A DNA stretch of 64,000 bases from a bacterium (GCA_009772925.1 WOUQ01000008.1:62001-126000), one strand, 5' to 3'. Positions 18,572 through 28,669 are shown, counted from the first letter of the stretch. Program-made: numbers and translations. The notes: a model not told the origin generated them from the sequence alone.

Positions 18572-19207
18572 ATGTCCATGGAAAATAAACAAGAAGTTGC
18601 CGAAGCCATTCGTGCGTCTGCAGGCGATGACGCGCAATTGAGGGAAAAAGTGCGTGCCCTGGTCATGAAGGCGCTGGTCGATCACCAGGCTGATCCGGCC
18701 GCCATCCGCGAGATCATGCGCGACACCCTGGAAGGCGTCGGGGATGGCCTCATGGCGCGCGGCAACCAGGCCAGCGGCGCCCTGCGCGAGGCGGTGGTGG
18801 GCATGGACGAGGCGGTGGGGCGCTCGGTGTACGCCATGCAGATGGCGATGGAGGAGGCCTGGGGCATGGGCCAGAACTTCGCCGCCACCGACATGAAGGC
18901 GACCATGAGTCAGTTCAAGGGCCTTGAAGACGACCTGCTCGCCACGCTGAAGGAGGCTTCGAGCAAAACCCAGGGCTGGCTGAAGGGCGAGTACGCCGAT
19001 CTCGCCACCCATCTGGCGCGCACCGGCACCGATACCGGCAGCCAGGTGCTGGCGGTGATGCAGAAACTGAACAGCCGCATGACGGGCGTGGTGGCCGGCT
19101 CCGGGGCGGAGACCATGGCCACCGCCTCGGATGCGCGGCAGCGCCTGTCCGCCGTTGCCTCCGGCATCCTGCGGGGTCTCGCCGACGCCCTCGATTCCAA
19201 GCGCTGA
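18572..19207 (+). CDS. Helical protein of unknown function upstream of the UbiB-like gene
   Basis: I cannot assign a function to this 211-residue protein. It lacks Cys, signal peptide and membrane segments, is rich in Ala, Met, Glu and Lys, and is predicted almost wholly helical with amphipathic repeats, somewhat like phasins or apolipoprotein-like proteins. The ATG follows a very good ribosome-binding site (AAGGAG at 18558-18563). It lies 12 bases before the AarF/UbiB-type kinase gene, so the two are almost certainly co-transcribed. A role in membrane or quinone-lipid handling is possible but only inferred from that pairing. Confidence 0.8.
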   Translation: MSMENKQEVAEAIRASAGDDAQLREKVRALVMKALVDHQADPAAIREIMRDTLEGVGDGLMARGNQASGALREAVVGMDEAVGRSVYAMQMAMEEAWGMGQNFAATDMKATMSQFKGLEDDLLATLKEASSKTQGWLKGEYADLATHLARTGTDTGSQVLAVMQKLNSRMTGVVAGSGAETMATASDARQRLSAVASGILRGLADALDSKR

Positions 19208-19219
19208 CCGCGCCCCCCG

Positions 19220-20899
19220 ATGCTGCGTGAAACCCTGTCCATGGTGCGGGATCTCTCGCGCCTGCACGAGATCGCGTCGGTTCTGATCCGCTACGGCTGG
19301 GGGGACATGGTCCGCCTGCTGGGCGTGTCCCACCTGCTCGAGCGGGCCGGGCGCCTGCTGCACTGGCAGACCTCCAACGAAATCACCCGGCTCGACTTGC
19401 CGGTGCGCATCCGCATGGCCCTCACCGACCTGGGGCCGACCTTCGTCAAGCTCGGGCAGATCCTCGCCACGCGTGTCGATGTGTTCCCGCCGGCCTGGAT
19501 CAGGGAATTCGAACAACTGCACAGCCACGTGCCGCCGGTCCCGTTCGAGCTGATGCGGCCGGAACTGGAGAAGGTCTGGGGCGGCAAGGTGGAGGACGTG
19601 CTCGCAGACTTCCAGACGGAGCCCTTCGCCGCCGCTTCCATCGCGCAGGTGCACCGGGCGCGCCTGCCGGACGGCACGCCGGTGGTGGTGAAGATCCGGC
19701 GTCCCGACATCCTGCCCAAGATCGAGGCCGACCTGCGCATCCTCAATCACCTGGCCAGACTGATGGAACTGCAGATGCCGGATCTGCGCCGCTACCGGCC
19801 GGCGCAGATCGTCGGGCAACTGAAGCGCTCGCTGCTACGCGAATTCGACCTGATCAAGGAAGCGCGCAACCTGGAGTCGTTCGCCGAGCGCTTCAGCCAG
19901 GACGACACCGTGCGCGTGCCGCGTGTGTACTGGCAATACTGCGGCGAGACGGTCAACGTGCAGGAGGAGTTGATCGGCGTTCCCGGCACCGACATCGAGC
20001 GCGCCCGCGCCGAGGGCTATGACCTCGGCCTGATGGCGGCGCGCGGCGCCGACGCGGTGTTGCGCATGATCCTCATCGACGGCTATTTCCATGCCGATCC
20101 GCATCCGGGCAATGTCGTCTACATGCCCGGCAATCGACTCGGCTTGCTGGATTTCGGCATGGTCGGGCGCATTACCGACAGTCGTCGCGAACAGCTCATC
20201 GATTTCCTGGAAGCCCTCATCAAGAAGGACGAAGCCGGCATGCTCAACGTGCTGGTGCAGTGGTCGGGCGATGCCGAGATCGACGAGGAGCATCTGGCCT
20301 ACGACATCTCGGAGATGGTGTTCGGTTACGACAACCTGACCCTCAAGGACATCCGCGTCGGCGCGCTGCTCAACGAGGTCACCACGGTCATGCGTGACAA
20401 TCATCTGTCGCTGCCGCCGGACCTCACCCTGTTGTTCAAGGCGTTGATCACCCTGGAAGGGCTGGGCTACCAGCTCAACCCGGATTTCCACATGGTGGAC
20501 CACCTCACGCCCTTCGTGCGGCGGGTCATGGAGGCACGCTATGCGCCGCAGGCCCTGGCGCGGCGGGCCCGCCACGGCCTGCGCGAGATCGCCGAGATCG
20601 TCATCGGCCTGCCGCGCGACGTCGCGCGCCTGTTCCGCATGGCCCGCCGGGGGCGCCTGCGCATCGATCTGGACCTCAAGCGGCTCGACCATTTCGGCCT
20701 GCAGCTCGACCAGGCCGCCAACCGCCTGACCATGGGGGTGTTGACCGCCTCGCTGGTGGTGGGCTCCAGCATCATCATGACCGTGCAGGGCGGACCAGAG
20801 CTGTTTGGCCTGCCCCTGTTCGGCCTGCTCGGCTTCGTCGTGGCCTTCTTCAACAGCCTCTGGATCCTCTATTCCATCTGGCGCTCGGGCCGCGATTGA
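19220..20899 (+). CDS. AarF/ABC1/UbiB family kinase-like protein
   Basis: A 559-residue atypical kinase of the family that includes UbiB, needed for ubiquinone synthesis. The KxGQ motif is in TFVKLGQILATR; the Ala-rich loop is AAASIAQVH, where other kinases have a Gly-rich loop; VVVKIRRP has the ATP-binding Lys, HADPHPGN the catalytic loop and LLDFGMVG the metal-binding Asp. The C-terminus has two hydrophobic segments (about 508-530 and 533-552) that would anchor it in the inner membrane. It is likely an ortholog of UbiB or a paralog; no other ubi genes are adjacent, so I do not name it ubiB. Confidence 0.88.
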   Translation: MLRETLSMVRDLSRLHEIASVLIRYGWGDMVRLLGVSHLLERAGRLLHWQTSNEITRLDLPVRIRMALTDLGPTFVKLGQILATRVDVFPPAWIREFEQLHSHVPPVPFELMRPELEKVWGGKVEDVLADFQTEPFAAASIAQVHRARLPDGTPVVVKIRRPDILPKIEADLRILNHLARLMELQMPDLRRYRPAQIVGQLKRSLLREFDLIKEARNLESFAERFSQDDTVRVPRVYWQYCGETVNVQEELIGVPGTDIERARAEGYDLGLMAARGADAVLRMILIDGYFHADPHPGNVVYMPGNRLGLLDFGMVGRITDSRREQLIDFLEALIKKDEAGMLNVLVQWSGDAEIDEEHLAYDISEMVFGYDNLTLKDIRVGALLNEVTTVMRDNHLSLPPDLTLLFKALITLEGLGYQLNPDFHMVDHLTPFVRRVMEARYAPQALARRARHGLREIAEIVIGLPRDVARLFRMARRGRLRIDLDLKRLDHFGLQLDQAANRLTMGVLTASLVVGSSIIMTVQGGPELFGLPLFGLLGFVVAFFNSLWILYSIWRSGRD

Positions 20900-20978
20900 C
20901 CTGAATCATCCCGCCGAGTCGATGTTTCCGGCTCACCCCCGCAGATTTGGTTACAATTTTTTCTTTCAGGGGTGAACG

Positions 20979-21149
20979 ATGACATTTCCCGCAGGATCCA
21001 CCGGCATCCGTTTCCCGGCCCAGCGCATGCGCTGCGCCGGGGTGAGCCGCTTGCCGGGACATTGCCCACCCGCACCCGCTAGCGGGCGACGCGTCGATAC
21101 GCGCCAGGCTCCGTCCGGCGAAGCTTCCCCCGAAGCAGCGGAACACTAG
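20979..21149 (+). CDS. Possible small ORF in the leader of serC
   Basis: The 304-base gap between the UbiB-like gene and serC contains a 56-codon ORF starting with an ATG 7 bases after AGGGGTG. TACAAT (20952-20957) upstream could be a -10 element. The product is Arg/Pro/Ala-rich with no known motif and no run of Ser, Phe or Tyr codons as in an attenuation leader. It may be a chance ORF in the leader of the operon. Confidence 0.25.
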   Translation: MTFPAGSTGIRFPAQRMRCAGVSRLPGHCPPAPASGRRVDTRQAPSGEASPEAAEH

Positions 21150-21203
21150 CCGCCGCCAAGGACATCGCAAAGCAAGACTCCCACTCGAAGGAAAGTACGC
21201 ATC

Positions 21204-22286
21204 ATGGAACGCATCTACAACTTCAGCGCCGGCCCGGCGGTATTGCCCCGTGAAGTCCTCGAACAGGCCCGCGACGAGCTGGTCAACTGGCAGGGCTGCG
21301 GCATGTCGGTCATGGAAATGTCCCACCGTGGCAAGGAATACATGGGCATCCAGGCCCAGGCCGAGGCCGACCTGCGCGAGCTGATGGGCATTCCCGCCAA
21401 TTACAAGGTGCTGTTCGTGCAGGGCGGCGCCTCCAGCCAGTTCGCCATGGTTCCCATGAACCTGCTGCGCGGCAAGGCTTCCGCCGATTACCTGAACACC
21501 GGCGAGTGGTCGAAGAAGGCCATCAAGGAAGCCAAGAAGTACGGCGCCGTGAACGTGGTGGCGAGCTCCGAGGACAAGAATTTCTCCTACGCGCCCACCC
21601 AGGATGCCTGGAAGCTGGACCCCAACGCCGCCTACGTCCATTACACCCCCAACGAGACCATCGGCGGTGTGGAAATCTTCTGGACACCCCAGACCGGCGA
21701 CGTGCCCCTGGTGGCGGACATGTCCTCCACCATCCTGTCCCGGCCCATGGATGTGTCCAAATACGGTGTCATCTACGCCGGCGCGCAGAAGAACATCGGC
21801 CCGGCCGGCGTCACCGTGGTCATCGTGCGCGACGACCTGATCGGCCAGACCGTGGCCGGCACGCCGACCATGTTCGACTACAAGATCCACGCCGACAACG
21901 AATCCATGTACAACACGCCGCCCACCTACGGCATCTACACCGCCGGCCTGGTGTTCAAGCTGCTGAAGGCCAAGGGCGGCCTGGCGGCGATGGAAAAGAC
22001 CAATCGCCAGAAGGCCGCGTTGCTCTACGACTACATGGATTCCACCGGCTTCTACAACTCGCCGGTAGCGAAGGAGAACCGCTCCCTCATGAACGTGCCC
22101 TTCACCCTGAAGGACGCCGCCCTGGACGAGGACTTCCTCAAGGGTGCCAAGGCGCGCGGTCTGGTGCAGTTGAAGGGTCACCGTTCCGTCGGCGGTATGC
22201 GCGCCTCCATCTACAACGCCATGCCGGTCGAAGGCGTGCATGCGCTGGTGGAGTACATGAAGGAGTTCGAGAAGGCGCGCGGCTGA
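21204..22286 (+). CDS. serC: Phosphoserine aminotransferase
   Basis: Transaminates 3-phosphohydroxypyruvate to phosphoserine (serine synthesis) and the analogous step of pyridoxal phosphate synthesis. The 360 residues begin [12 protein letters not shown] and contain the PLP-binding Lys196 in [24 protein letters not shown] and the C-terminal [14 protein letters not shown] phosphate-binding motif. GAAAG precedes the ATG. It opens a long co-directional operon in which serA follows after 65 bases, so two consecutive serine-pathway steps are adjacent. Confidence 0.97.
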   Translation: MERIYNFSAGPAVLPREVLEQARDELVNWQGCGMSVMEMSHRGKEYMGIQAQAEADLRELMGIPANYKVLFVQGGASSQFAMVPMNLLRGKASADYLNTGEWSKKAIKEAKKYGAVNVVASSEDKNFSYAPTQDAWKLDPNAAYVHYTPNETIGGVEIFWTPQTGDVPLVADMSSTILSRPMDVSKYGVIYAGAQKNIGPAGVTVVIVRDDLIGQTVAGTPTMFDYKIHADNESMYNTPPTYGIYTAGLVFKLLKAKGGLAAMEKTNRQKAALLYDYMDSTGFYNSPVAKENRSLMNVPFTLKDAALDEDFLKGAKARGLVQLKGHRSVGGMRASIYNAMPVEGVHALVEYMKEFEKARG

Positions 22287-22351
22287 GCCCGGCCCCGTCC
22301 ACGGCCGGCGCCCCGCGCCGGCCTGTCTTTGTTTCCGGAGAGAACAGCACC

Positions 22352-23530
22352 ATGGCCAAGGCCCAGAAAATCCTCACCCTGAACGCCATTTCCAAGCGCG
22401 GCCTCGCCCGCCTTCCCAACACCTACACGGTGGGCAACGACATCGCCGACCCGGACGCCATCCTGGTGCGTTCCCAGGTCATGCACGAGATGCCCATCGC
22501 CGACAGCGTGCTCGCCATCGGCCGCGCCGGCGCCGGCACCAACAACATCCCCGTGAAAGCCATGAGCGAGCGCGGCGTGGTGGTGTTCAACGCCCCCGGC
22601 GCCAACGCCAACGCGGTGAAGGAACTGGTCATCGCCGGCATGCTGATGGGCGCGCGCAACCTGTTCCCGGCCCTGAATTTCGTCGCCGGTTTGCATGGCG
22701 ACGACGAGTCCCTGCACAAGCAGGTGGAAGCCGGCAAGAAGCACTTCGTCGGTCACGAACTGCCCGGCCGCACCCTCGGCGTCATCGGCCTGGGCGCCAT
22801 CGGCTCGCTGGTGGCGGACGCCGCCATCCGCCTGGGCATGCACGTCATCGGCTTCGATCCGGAGATCACCGTCGATGCCGCCTGGCGCCTGCCTTCCCAG
22901 GTGAAGAAGGCGGCCAGCGTCGACGACCTGGTCAGGCATGCCGACTTCATCAGCCTGCATACCCCCCTGGTGCCCGCCACCAAGGACCTGATCAACGCCG
23001 ATCGGGTGAAAATGATGAAGAAGGGCTGCGTGCTGCTCAACTTCGCCCGCGACGGCATCGTCAACGAGGAAGCCATCCTGGCCGGCCTCAACGACAACCG
23101 CCTGCACGCCTATGTCTGCGACTTCCCCAGCAACCTGCTGCGCCAGCATGCCCGCTTCGTCGCCCTGCCGCACCTGGGCGCTTCCACCGAGGAAGCCGAG
23201 GAGAACTGCGCCATCATGGTGGCCGAGCAGGTCAGCGACTACCTGGAGAACGGCCACATCCTCAACTCGGTGAATTTCCCCAACCTCAGCCTGCCGCGCG
23301 AGTCCGCCTATCGGCTGGCCATCGCCAACGCCAATGTGCCCAACATGCTGGGCCAGATTTCCACCACCCTGGCGGGCGCGGGCCTCAACATCCACAACAT
23401 GGTGAACAAGTCGAAGGGCGACCAGGCTTTCACCCTGGTGGACGTCGACAGCGCCGTGTCCGACGCGGTCATCGCGCAACTCGCCGCTATCCAGGGCGTG
23501 CTGCGCATCCGTTATCTGCCGGCGGATTGA
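22352..23530 (+). CDS. serA: D-3-phosphoglycerate dehydrogenase with ACT domain
   Basis: Oxidises 3-phosphoglycerate to 3-phosphohydroxypyruvate, the first step of serine synthesis and the substrate for SerC. The 392 residues include the NAD-binding GVIGLGAIGSLVA, catalytic Arg in NFARDGIVNE, Glu downstream, and His in LPHLGASTEEAEEN. A C-terminal ACT-like domain from about residue 320 (NVPNMLGQISTTLAGAGLNI) suggests feedback by serine, as in E. coli SerA. The ATG at 22352 is preceded by CGGAGAG. Its place between serC and pheA couples serine and aromatic amino-acid synthesis. Confidence 0.94.
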   Translation: MAKAQKILTLNAISKRGLARLPNTYTVGNDIADPDAILVRSQVMHEMPIADSVLAIGRAGAGTNNIPVKAMSERGVVVFNAPGANANAVKELVIAGMLMGARNLFPALNFVAGLHGDDESLHKQVEAGKKHFVGHELPGRTLGVIGLGAIGSLVADAAIRLGMHVIGFDPEITVDAAWRLPSQVKKAASVDDLVRHADFISLHTPLVPATKDLINADRVKMMKKGCVLLNFARDGIVNEEAILAGLNDNRLHAYVCDFPSNLLRQHARFVALPHLGASTEEAEENCAIMVAEQVSDYLENGHILNSVNFPNLSLPRESAYRLAIANANVPNMLGQISTTLAGAGLNIHNMVNKSKGDQAFTLVDVDSAVSDAVIAQLAAIQGVLRIRYLPAD

Positions 23531-23538
23531 ACCCGGTC

Positions 23539-24600
23539 ATGAGCGAGCAGCTTCTCGCCCTGCGCCGGCAGATCGACGCCGTCGATGACCAGGTCTTGCG
23601 CCTGCTCAACGAGCGGGCGCGGCTGGCCCAGGCCGTCGGCCATCTGAAGAACGGCATCATCTACAAGCCGGAGCGCGAAGCCCAGGTGGTGCGCCGCATG
23701 CAGGCGGCCAACGCGGGGCCGCTGACGGCGGAGTCGGTGTCGGTGATCTTCAAGGAAGTCATGTCGGCCTGCCGATCCCTCGAGCAGCCGCTGACCATCG
23801 CCTACCTGGGGCCGGAGGGCACCTTCTCCGAGGCCGCCGCCATCAAGCATTTCGGCCACGCCGCCATCGGCCTGCCCTGCGCCAGCATCGACGAGGTATT
23901 CCAGGCGGTGGAACGCGGCGAGGCGCATTACGGCGTGGCGCCGGTGGAGAACTCCACCGAGGGCGCGGTGAACCGTACCCTCGACCTGATGCTGAACAGT
24001 CCCCTGAATATCTGCGGCGAGGTGATGCTGCGCGTGCGCCAGCACCTGTTGCGCAAGCGGGACAGCCTGGAGGGCATCCGCGTGGTGTATTCGCACGCCC
24101 AGTCCCTGGCCCAGTGCCACGAGTGGCTCAGCCGCAACCTGCCGGGCGTCGACAGCATCCGCGTCACCAGCAACGGCGAGGCCGCGCGCATGGCGGCGGA
24201 GAACCCCGAGGCCGCCGCCATCGCCGGCGAGCTGGCGGCCGAGCGCCATGGCCTGGCCATCGTCGCCCGCGACATCGAGGACGAGCCCAACAACACCACG
24301 CGCTTCCTCGTGCTCGGCGCCGAGGAGACCGCCGCCTCGGGCAAGGACAAGACGTCCCTGGTCATCTCCGTGCGCAACCGTCCCGGCGCCCTCATGGAGC
24401 TGCTGGCGCCCTTCGCCGGCCACGGCATCGGCCTGTCCAAGCTGGAATCCCGGCCCGCGCGCAGCGGGGCCTGGGAATACGTGTTCTACGTCGACCTCGA
24501 AGGTCACATCAGCGATCCCAACATCCAGGGCGCCCTCAAGGAGGTGGAGGCCCACTCCATCTTCCTCAAGGTGCTGGGCGCCTATCCCCTAGCCGTCTGA
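23539..24600 (+). CDS. pheA: Chorismate mutase / prephenate dehydratase (P-protein)
   Basis: Bifunctional enzyme making prephenate and then phenylpyruvate for phenylalanine. The 353 residues have an N-terminal AroQ chorismate mutase (LLALRRQIDAVDDQVLRLLNERA, about 1-90), a prephenate dehydratase domain (YLGPEGTFSEAAA; VAPVENSTEGAV; the TRF motif in NNTTRFLVLG) and a C-terminal ACT domain with GALMELLAPFAGHGIGLSKLESRP, which includes the ESRP motif of phenylalanine feedback sites. I use the ATG at 23539; a TTG at 23527 overlapping the serA stop is an alternative. Confidence 0.96.
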   Translation: MSEQLLALRRQIDAVDDQVLRLLNERARLAQAVGHLKNGIIYKPEREAQVVRRMQAANAGPLTAESVSVIFKEVMSACRSLEQPLTIAYLGPEGTFSEAAAIKHFGHAAIGLPCASIDEVFQAVERGEAHYGVAPVENSTEGAVNRTLDLMLNSPLNICGEVMLRVRQHLLRKRDSLEGIRVVYSHAQSLAQCHEWLSRNLPGVDSIRVTSNGEAARMAAENPEAAAIAGELAAERHGLAIVARDIEDEPNNTTRFLVLGAEETAASGKDKTSLVISVRNRPGALMELLAPFAGHGIGLSKLESRPARSGAWEYVFYVDLEGHISDPNIQGALKEVEAHSIFLKVLGAYPLAV

Positions 24601-24612
24601 GCATCGACCGCC

Positions 24613-25728
24613 ATGTCCCTCGCCGAACTCTCCCCTCACTACATTCGCGCCATCGCTCCCTACCAGCCCGGCAAGCCCATCTCCGAACTGGCCCGGGAAA
24701 TGGGCCTGGACGAGGCCGCCATCGTCAAGCTGGCCTCCAACGAGAATCCCCTGGGCGTCAGCCCGAAGGCGAGGGCCGCGATTGCCGCCGAGAGCGGCGA
24801 ACTCGCCCTCTACCCGGACGGCAACGGTTTCGCGCTGAAGTCCGCCCTCAGCCGCAAGCTGGGGGTCGGGCTGGAGCAGATCGTCCTCGGCAACGGTTCC
24901 AACGACGTGCTGGAAATGGTGGCGCGGGCCTTCCTGGCGCCCGGCACCTCGGCCGTGTATGCCCGCCATGCCTTCGCCGTCTATCCACTGGCCACGCAGG
25001 CCGCGGGCGCCATCGGCATCGAGGCGCCGGCCAGGGATTTTGGCCACGACCTGGAAGCCATGCAGACGCGCGTGCAGCGGCACACACGGGTGGTGTGGAT
25101 TGCCAACCCGAACAATCCCACCGGCACCCTGCTTGGCAATGAGGCACTGCATGCCGCCCTGGCCGGCTTCGCCGCGACCTCGGCGGTGGTGGTGCTGGAC
25201 GAGGCCTACGTCGAATACCTCGATGCCGGGCGGCGGGCGCCTTCGCTGGAGTGGCTGCGCGAGTTCCCCAACCTCATCGTCTGCCGCACCTTCTCCAAGG
25301 CCTATGGCCTGGCCGGCCTGCGCGTCGGCTACGCGGTGTGCCGGCCCGAGGTGGCGGACCTGCTCAACCGCGTGCGCCAGCCCTTCAACGTCAACAGCCT
25401 GGCCCTCGCCGCGGCGACCGCGGCCCTCGACGATGCGGAATTCCTGGACCAGACCAAGCGTGTCAACGATGCGGGCATGCGCCAGTTGAGCGAGGGTTTC
25501 GCCCGGCTCGGCCTGGACTGGATTGCCTCCGCCGGCAACTTCGTCGCCGTGCGCGTCGCCCCCGGCGGCGATGCCATGCCCATCTTCCAGGCCCTGCTGC
25601 GCCGCGGCGTCATCGTGCGGCCGGTCGGCAATTACGGCATGCCGGAATACCTGCGCGTCAGCATCGGCCTGCCGGAGCAGAACGAGAAATGCCTCGCGGT
25701 CCTGGGCGACATCCTGGGGGGCCGGTGA
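24613..25728 (+). CDS. hisC: Histidinol-phosphate / aromatic aminotransferase
   Basis: A class II PLP aminotransferase of 371 residues. Family marks are KLASNENPLG near residue 40, IANPNNPTGTLL, DEAYVEY and PLP-binding Lys229 in CRTFSKAYGLAGLRVGY, with the C-terminal RPVGNYGMPEYLRVSIG. In this operon position, between pheA and tyrA, such HisC2-type enzymes are thought to transaminate phenylpyruvate or hydroxyphenylpyruvate as well as imidazole-acetol phosphate. The other his genes are not in the window. Its TGA overlaps the tyrA GTG. Confidence 0.93.
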   Translation: MSLAELSPHYIRAIAPYQPGKPISELAREMGLDEAAIVKLASNENPLGVSPKARAAIAAESGELALYPDGNGFALKSALSRKLGVGLEQIVLGNGSNDVLEMVARAFLAPGTSAVYARHAFAVYPLATQAAGAIGIEAPARDFGHDLEAMQTRVQRHTRVVWIANPNNPTGTLLGNEALHAALAGFAATSAVVVLDEAYVEYLDAGRRAPSLEWLREFPNLIVCRTFSKAYGLAGLRVGYAVCRPEVADLLNRVRQPFNVNSLALAAATAALDDAEFLDQTKRVNDAGMRQLSEGFARLGLDWIASAGNFVAVRVAPGGDAMPIFQALLRRGVIVRPVGNYGMPEYLRVSIGLPEQNEKCLAVLGDILGGR

Positions 25729-26594
25729 TCGGGCATCTGGTCGTCGTCGGCGTCGGCCTCATCGGCGGCTCCTTCGCCCTGGACCTCAGGAAGCAAGGCC
25801 TGGTCCGCCGTGTCACCGGGGTCGGGCGCGGTCGCGCCAACCTGGAGAAGGCGAGGCAACTCGGCATCATCGACGCCATCGCCGATTCCGTCGCGGAAGC
25901 GGTCGCGGACGCCGATCTGGTGCTTCTGGCCATTCCCGTCGGCGCCATGCCGGCGGTGTTTCGCGCCATCGCCCCGGCCCTGCCGCCCGCCTGCATTGTC
26001 ACCGACGCCGGCAGTACCAAGCAGGACGTGGTGGCCGCCGCCCGCGCCGCACTGGGGGACAAGCTTGGCCGCTTCGTCCCCGGCCACCCCATCGCCGGCG
26101 CCGAGACCAGCGGCGCCGAGGCGGCGCGGGCCGGGCTCTTCCAGCATAAGCCGGTCATCCTCACACCCCTGGCGGAGAACGCCCCGGCGACCGTCGATAC
26201 GATTGCCGATCTCTGGAAAGCCTGCGGCGCCCAGGTCAGCCTCATGCAGCCGGATCGTCACGACCATGTTTTCGCCGCCGTCAGCCATCTGCCGCACATG
26301 GTGGCCTTCGCCCTGATGGAAGAACTCGCCGGCCGCCCCGACGCCGACCTCTATTTCCACCACGCCGGCAGCGGCTTCCGCGATTTCACCCGCATCGCCG
26401 GCAGCCACCCGGAAATGTGGCGGGACATCAGCATGGCCAACAAGGAGGCGCTGGTGACCGAACTCGATGCCTTCATCGCCAAGCTGTCCGGCATGCGCAA
26501 TCTGCTCGCTTCGGGTGACAGCGCGGCGCTGGAAGCCTTGTTCGCGCGGGCCCGCGAGGCCCGCCTGCACCGCATAAAAGGGAGACCCCATTGA
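25725..26594 (+). CDS. tyrA: Prephenate/arogenate dehydrogenase
   Basis: Oxidatively decarboxylates prephenate (or arogenate) on the way to tyrosine. The 289-residue product has the NAD(P)-binding [14 protein letters not shown] at its N-terminus, then [17 protein letters not shown] and [16 protein letters not shown], with the conserved catalytic His in the last motif. No chorismate mutase or ACT domain is fused. The GTG start at 25725 shares bases with the hisC stop (GTGA), so translation is coupled. The 3' end overlaps aroA in the same way. Confidence 0.95.
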   Translation: MIGHLVVVGVGLIGGSFALDLRKQGLVRRVTGVGRGRANLEKARQLGIIDAIADSVAEAVADADLVLLAIPVGAMPAVFRAIAPALPPACIVTDAGSTKQDVVAAARAALGDKLGRFVPGHPIAGAETSGAEAARAGLFQHKPVILTPLAENAPATVDTIADLWKACGAQVSLMQPDRHDHVFAAVSHLPHMVAFALMEELAGRPDADLYFHHAGSGFRDFTRIAGSHPEMWRDISMANKEALVTELDAFIAKLSGMRNLLASGDSAALEALFARAREARLHRIKGRPH

Positions 26595-27895
26595 TCGATC
26601 ATCTGGATCTGCCGGCCCTGTCCGGCGCCCGCGGCACGCTGCGCCTGCCCGGCTCGAAAAGCATCTCCAACCGCATCCTGCTGCTCTCCGCACTGGCCTC
26701 CGGCGCCACCCTGGTGAAAGGCCTGCTCGATTCCGACGACACCCGCGTCATGCTCGATGCCCTGCATCGCCTGGGCGTCAACTGGCAGCGCATCGAAGGC
26801 ACGGATGACTATCGGGTCGCGGGTGTGGGCGGCCCCTTCCCGGTGAAATACGCCAACCTGTTCCTGGGCAACGCCGGTACCGCCTTCCGCAGCCTCACCG
26901 CCGCCTGCGCCTTCGCCCACGGCGACTACACCCTGTCCGGCGTGCCGCGCATGCACGAGCGTCCCATCGGCGACTTGGTGGAGGCCCTGCGCCAGGCCGG
27001 CGCCAACATCGACTACACGGAAAACGACGGCTTCCCGCCCCTGCACATCCTGCCCCCCGAACCCCAGGGCGGGGAGATTGCCGTCAAGGGCAACGTTTCC
27101 AGCCAATACCTGACAGGCTTGTTGCTGGCCGCGCCCCTGCTCGGCCGGGAAGTGATCATCAACGTGGTCGGGGAGCTGATTTCCAAGCCCTATGTGGAAA
27201 TCACCCTCAACCTCATGCAACGCTACGGCATCGACGTGGCGCGGGCAGGCTGGCAACGCTTCACCGTGCCGGCCGCCACCTACCGAAGCCCCGGTGAAAT
27301 CCTGGTCGAAGGCGACGCCTCCTCGGCTTCCTACTTCCTCGCAGCCGGCGCCATCGGCCACGGCCCGGTGCGGGTCCAGGGGGTGGGACGCAACAGCATC
27401 CAGGGCGACGTGCGCTTCGCCGAGGCCCTGGCCCGCATGGGCGCCGAGGTCGGCTTCGGCGCGGACTGGATCGAATGCCGCCTGGGCTGCGCCGACAAGC
27501 TGCACGCCATCGACCTGGACTGCAACCACATCCCCGACGCCGCCATGACCCTGGCGGTGCTGGCCTTGTTCGCCGACGGCACCACCACCCTGCGCAACAT
27601 CGCCAGTTGGCGCGTGAAGGAGACCGACCGCATCGCCGCCATGGCCACCGAATTGCGCAAGCTCGGCGCGACGGTGGAGGAGGGCGCCGACTTCATCAAG
27701 GTCACGCCGCCCGCCTCACGCCTCACACCGCACGCGAAAATCGACACCTACGACGACCACCGCATGGCCATGTGCTTTTCGCTCGTCGCCCTGGGCGGCG
27801 TGCCGGTGCGCATCCACGATCCCAAGTGCGTAGCGAAGACCTTCCCGGATTATTTCGAGAGGTTCGGCGCCATCACCACTACCGCGAAGTTCTGA
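26591..27895 (+). CDS. aroA: 3-phosphoshikimate 1-carboxyvinyltransferase (EPSP synthase)
   Basis: Makes 5-enolpyruvylshikimate 3-phosphate, the sixth shikimate step. The 434 residues contain [65 protein letters not shown] and the C-terminal [17 protein letters not shown] and the spacing around it are those of class I enzymes. The start is a TTG overlapping the tyrA stop (TTGA), preceded by GGAGA at 26581-26585. A weak start at this junction would keep the enzyme level low relative to upstream genes. Confidence 0.96.
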   Translation: MIDHLDLPALSGARGTLRLPGSKSISNRILLLSALASGATLVKGLLDSDDTRVMLDALHRLGVNWQRIEGTDDYRVAGVGGPFPVKYANLFLGNAGTAFRSLTAACAFAHGDYTLSGVPRMHERPIGDLVEALRQAGANIDYTENDGFPPLHILPPEPQGGEIAVKGNVSSQYLTGLLLAAPLLGREVIINVVGELISKPYVEITLNLMQRYGIDVARAGWQRFTVPAATYRSPGEILVEGDASSASYFLAAGAIGHGPVRVQGVGRNSIQGDVRFAEALARMGAEVGFGADWIECRLGCADKLHAIDLDCNHIPDAAMTLAVLALFADGTTTLRNIASWRVKETDRIAAMATELRKLGATVEEGADFIKVTPPASRLTPHAKIDTYDDHRMAMCFSLVALGGVPVRIHDPKCVAKTFPDYFERFGAITTTAKF

Positions 27896-27899
27896 AACC

Positions 27900-28571
27900 A
27901 TGTCCAGCGCAACCATTCCCGTCATCGCCATCGACGGCCCTTCCGCCTCCGGCAAGGGCACGGTGGCCGCCCTGGTGGCCCAGGCCCTGGGCTTCCACTA
28001 CCTGGACAGCGGCGCCATCTACCGGGTTACCGCCCATGCCGGCCAGCGCGCCGGCGTGTCGCTGGACGACGAATCCGCCCTGGCGACTCTGGCCAGCGGG
28101 CTAGACCTGCGCTTCGACGGCGTCGAGGTCTATCTCAAAGGCGAGCCGGTGGGGGACGCGATTCGCACCGAGGAGGCCGGCCGCGCCGCCTCGAAGATCG
28201 CCGCCATGCCGGTGCTGCGGGCGGCCCTGCTGGAGCGCCAGCGCGCCTTTCGCCGGGCACCCGGGCTGGTCACCGACGGACGCGACATGGGCTCGGTGGT
28301 CTTTCCCGACGCGACGCTGAAAATCTTCCTTACAGCGAACTGCGAGGAGCGGGCGAAAAGACGCTATAAGCAGTTGATTGAAAAAGGATTCGATGCTAAC
28401 CTCGCCGCCCTGTTTGAGGACTTGAGCGAGCGGGATGCGCGCGATGCGGCGCGGGCCGTGGCTCCCCTGAAACAGTCGGCGGATGCCGTGTTGCTGGATA
28501 CCACCGGCCTCAGCATCGACGAGGCCGTGCAGCAGGTGCTGCGGGATTACCGCGCCGCTTCCGCCGTCTGA
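27900..28571 (+). CDS. cmk: Cytidylate kinase
   Basis: Phosphorylates CMP and dCMP to the diphosphates. The 223-residue protein has a P-loop GPSASGKGT at residues 14-22, the LDSGAIYR motif, [13 protein letters not shown] and the lid segment RAKRRYKQL. It starts four bases after aroA and precedes rpsA, the usual proteobacterial order. A strong hairpin follows before rpsA. Confidence 0.96.
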   Translation: MSSATIPVIAIDGPSASGKGTVAALVAQALGFHYLDSGAIYRVTAHAGQRAGVSLDDESALATLASGLDLRFDGVEVYLKGEPVGDAIRTEEAGRAASKIAAMPVLRAALLERQRAFRRAPGLVTDGRDMGSVVFPDATLKIFLTANCEERAKRRYKQLIEKGFDANLAALFEDLSERDARDAARAVAPLKQSADAVLLDTTGLSIDEAVQQVLRDYRAASAV

Positions 28572-28575
28572 ACCG

Positions 28576-28627
28576 CCGAAAGGCCGTGCCCGGAAACACC
28601 GGTGCGCCTTTCGGTTTTTGTTTTTTT
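28576..28627 (+). terminator. Terminator-like hairpin between cmk and rpsA
   Basis: CCGAAAGGC (28576-28584) pairs perfectly with GCCTTTCGG (28606-28614). The loop can itself form a small CCGG/CCGG hairpin, and the stem is followed by TTTTTG and a run of seven T. It looks like an intrinsic terminator in the middle of the operon and may act as an attenuator that sets S1 expression. Confidence 0.7.
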
Positions 28628-28669
28628 AACCAACCCGCCGTGGCAACACGGTTTTTTCTAGGTTTCTAC

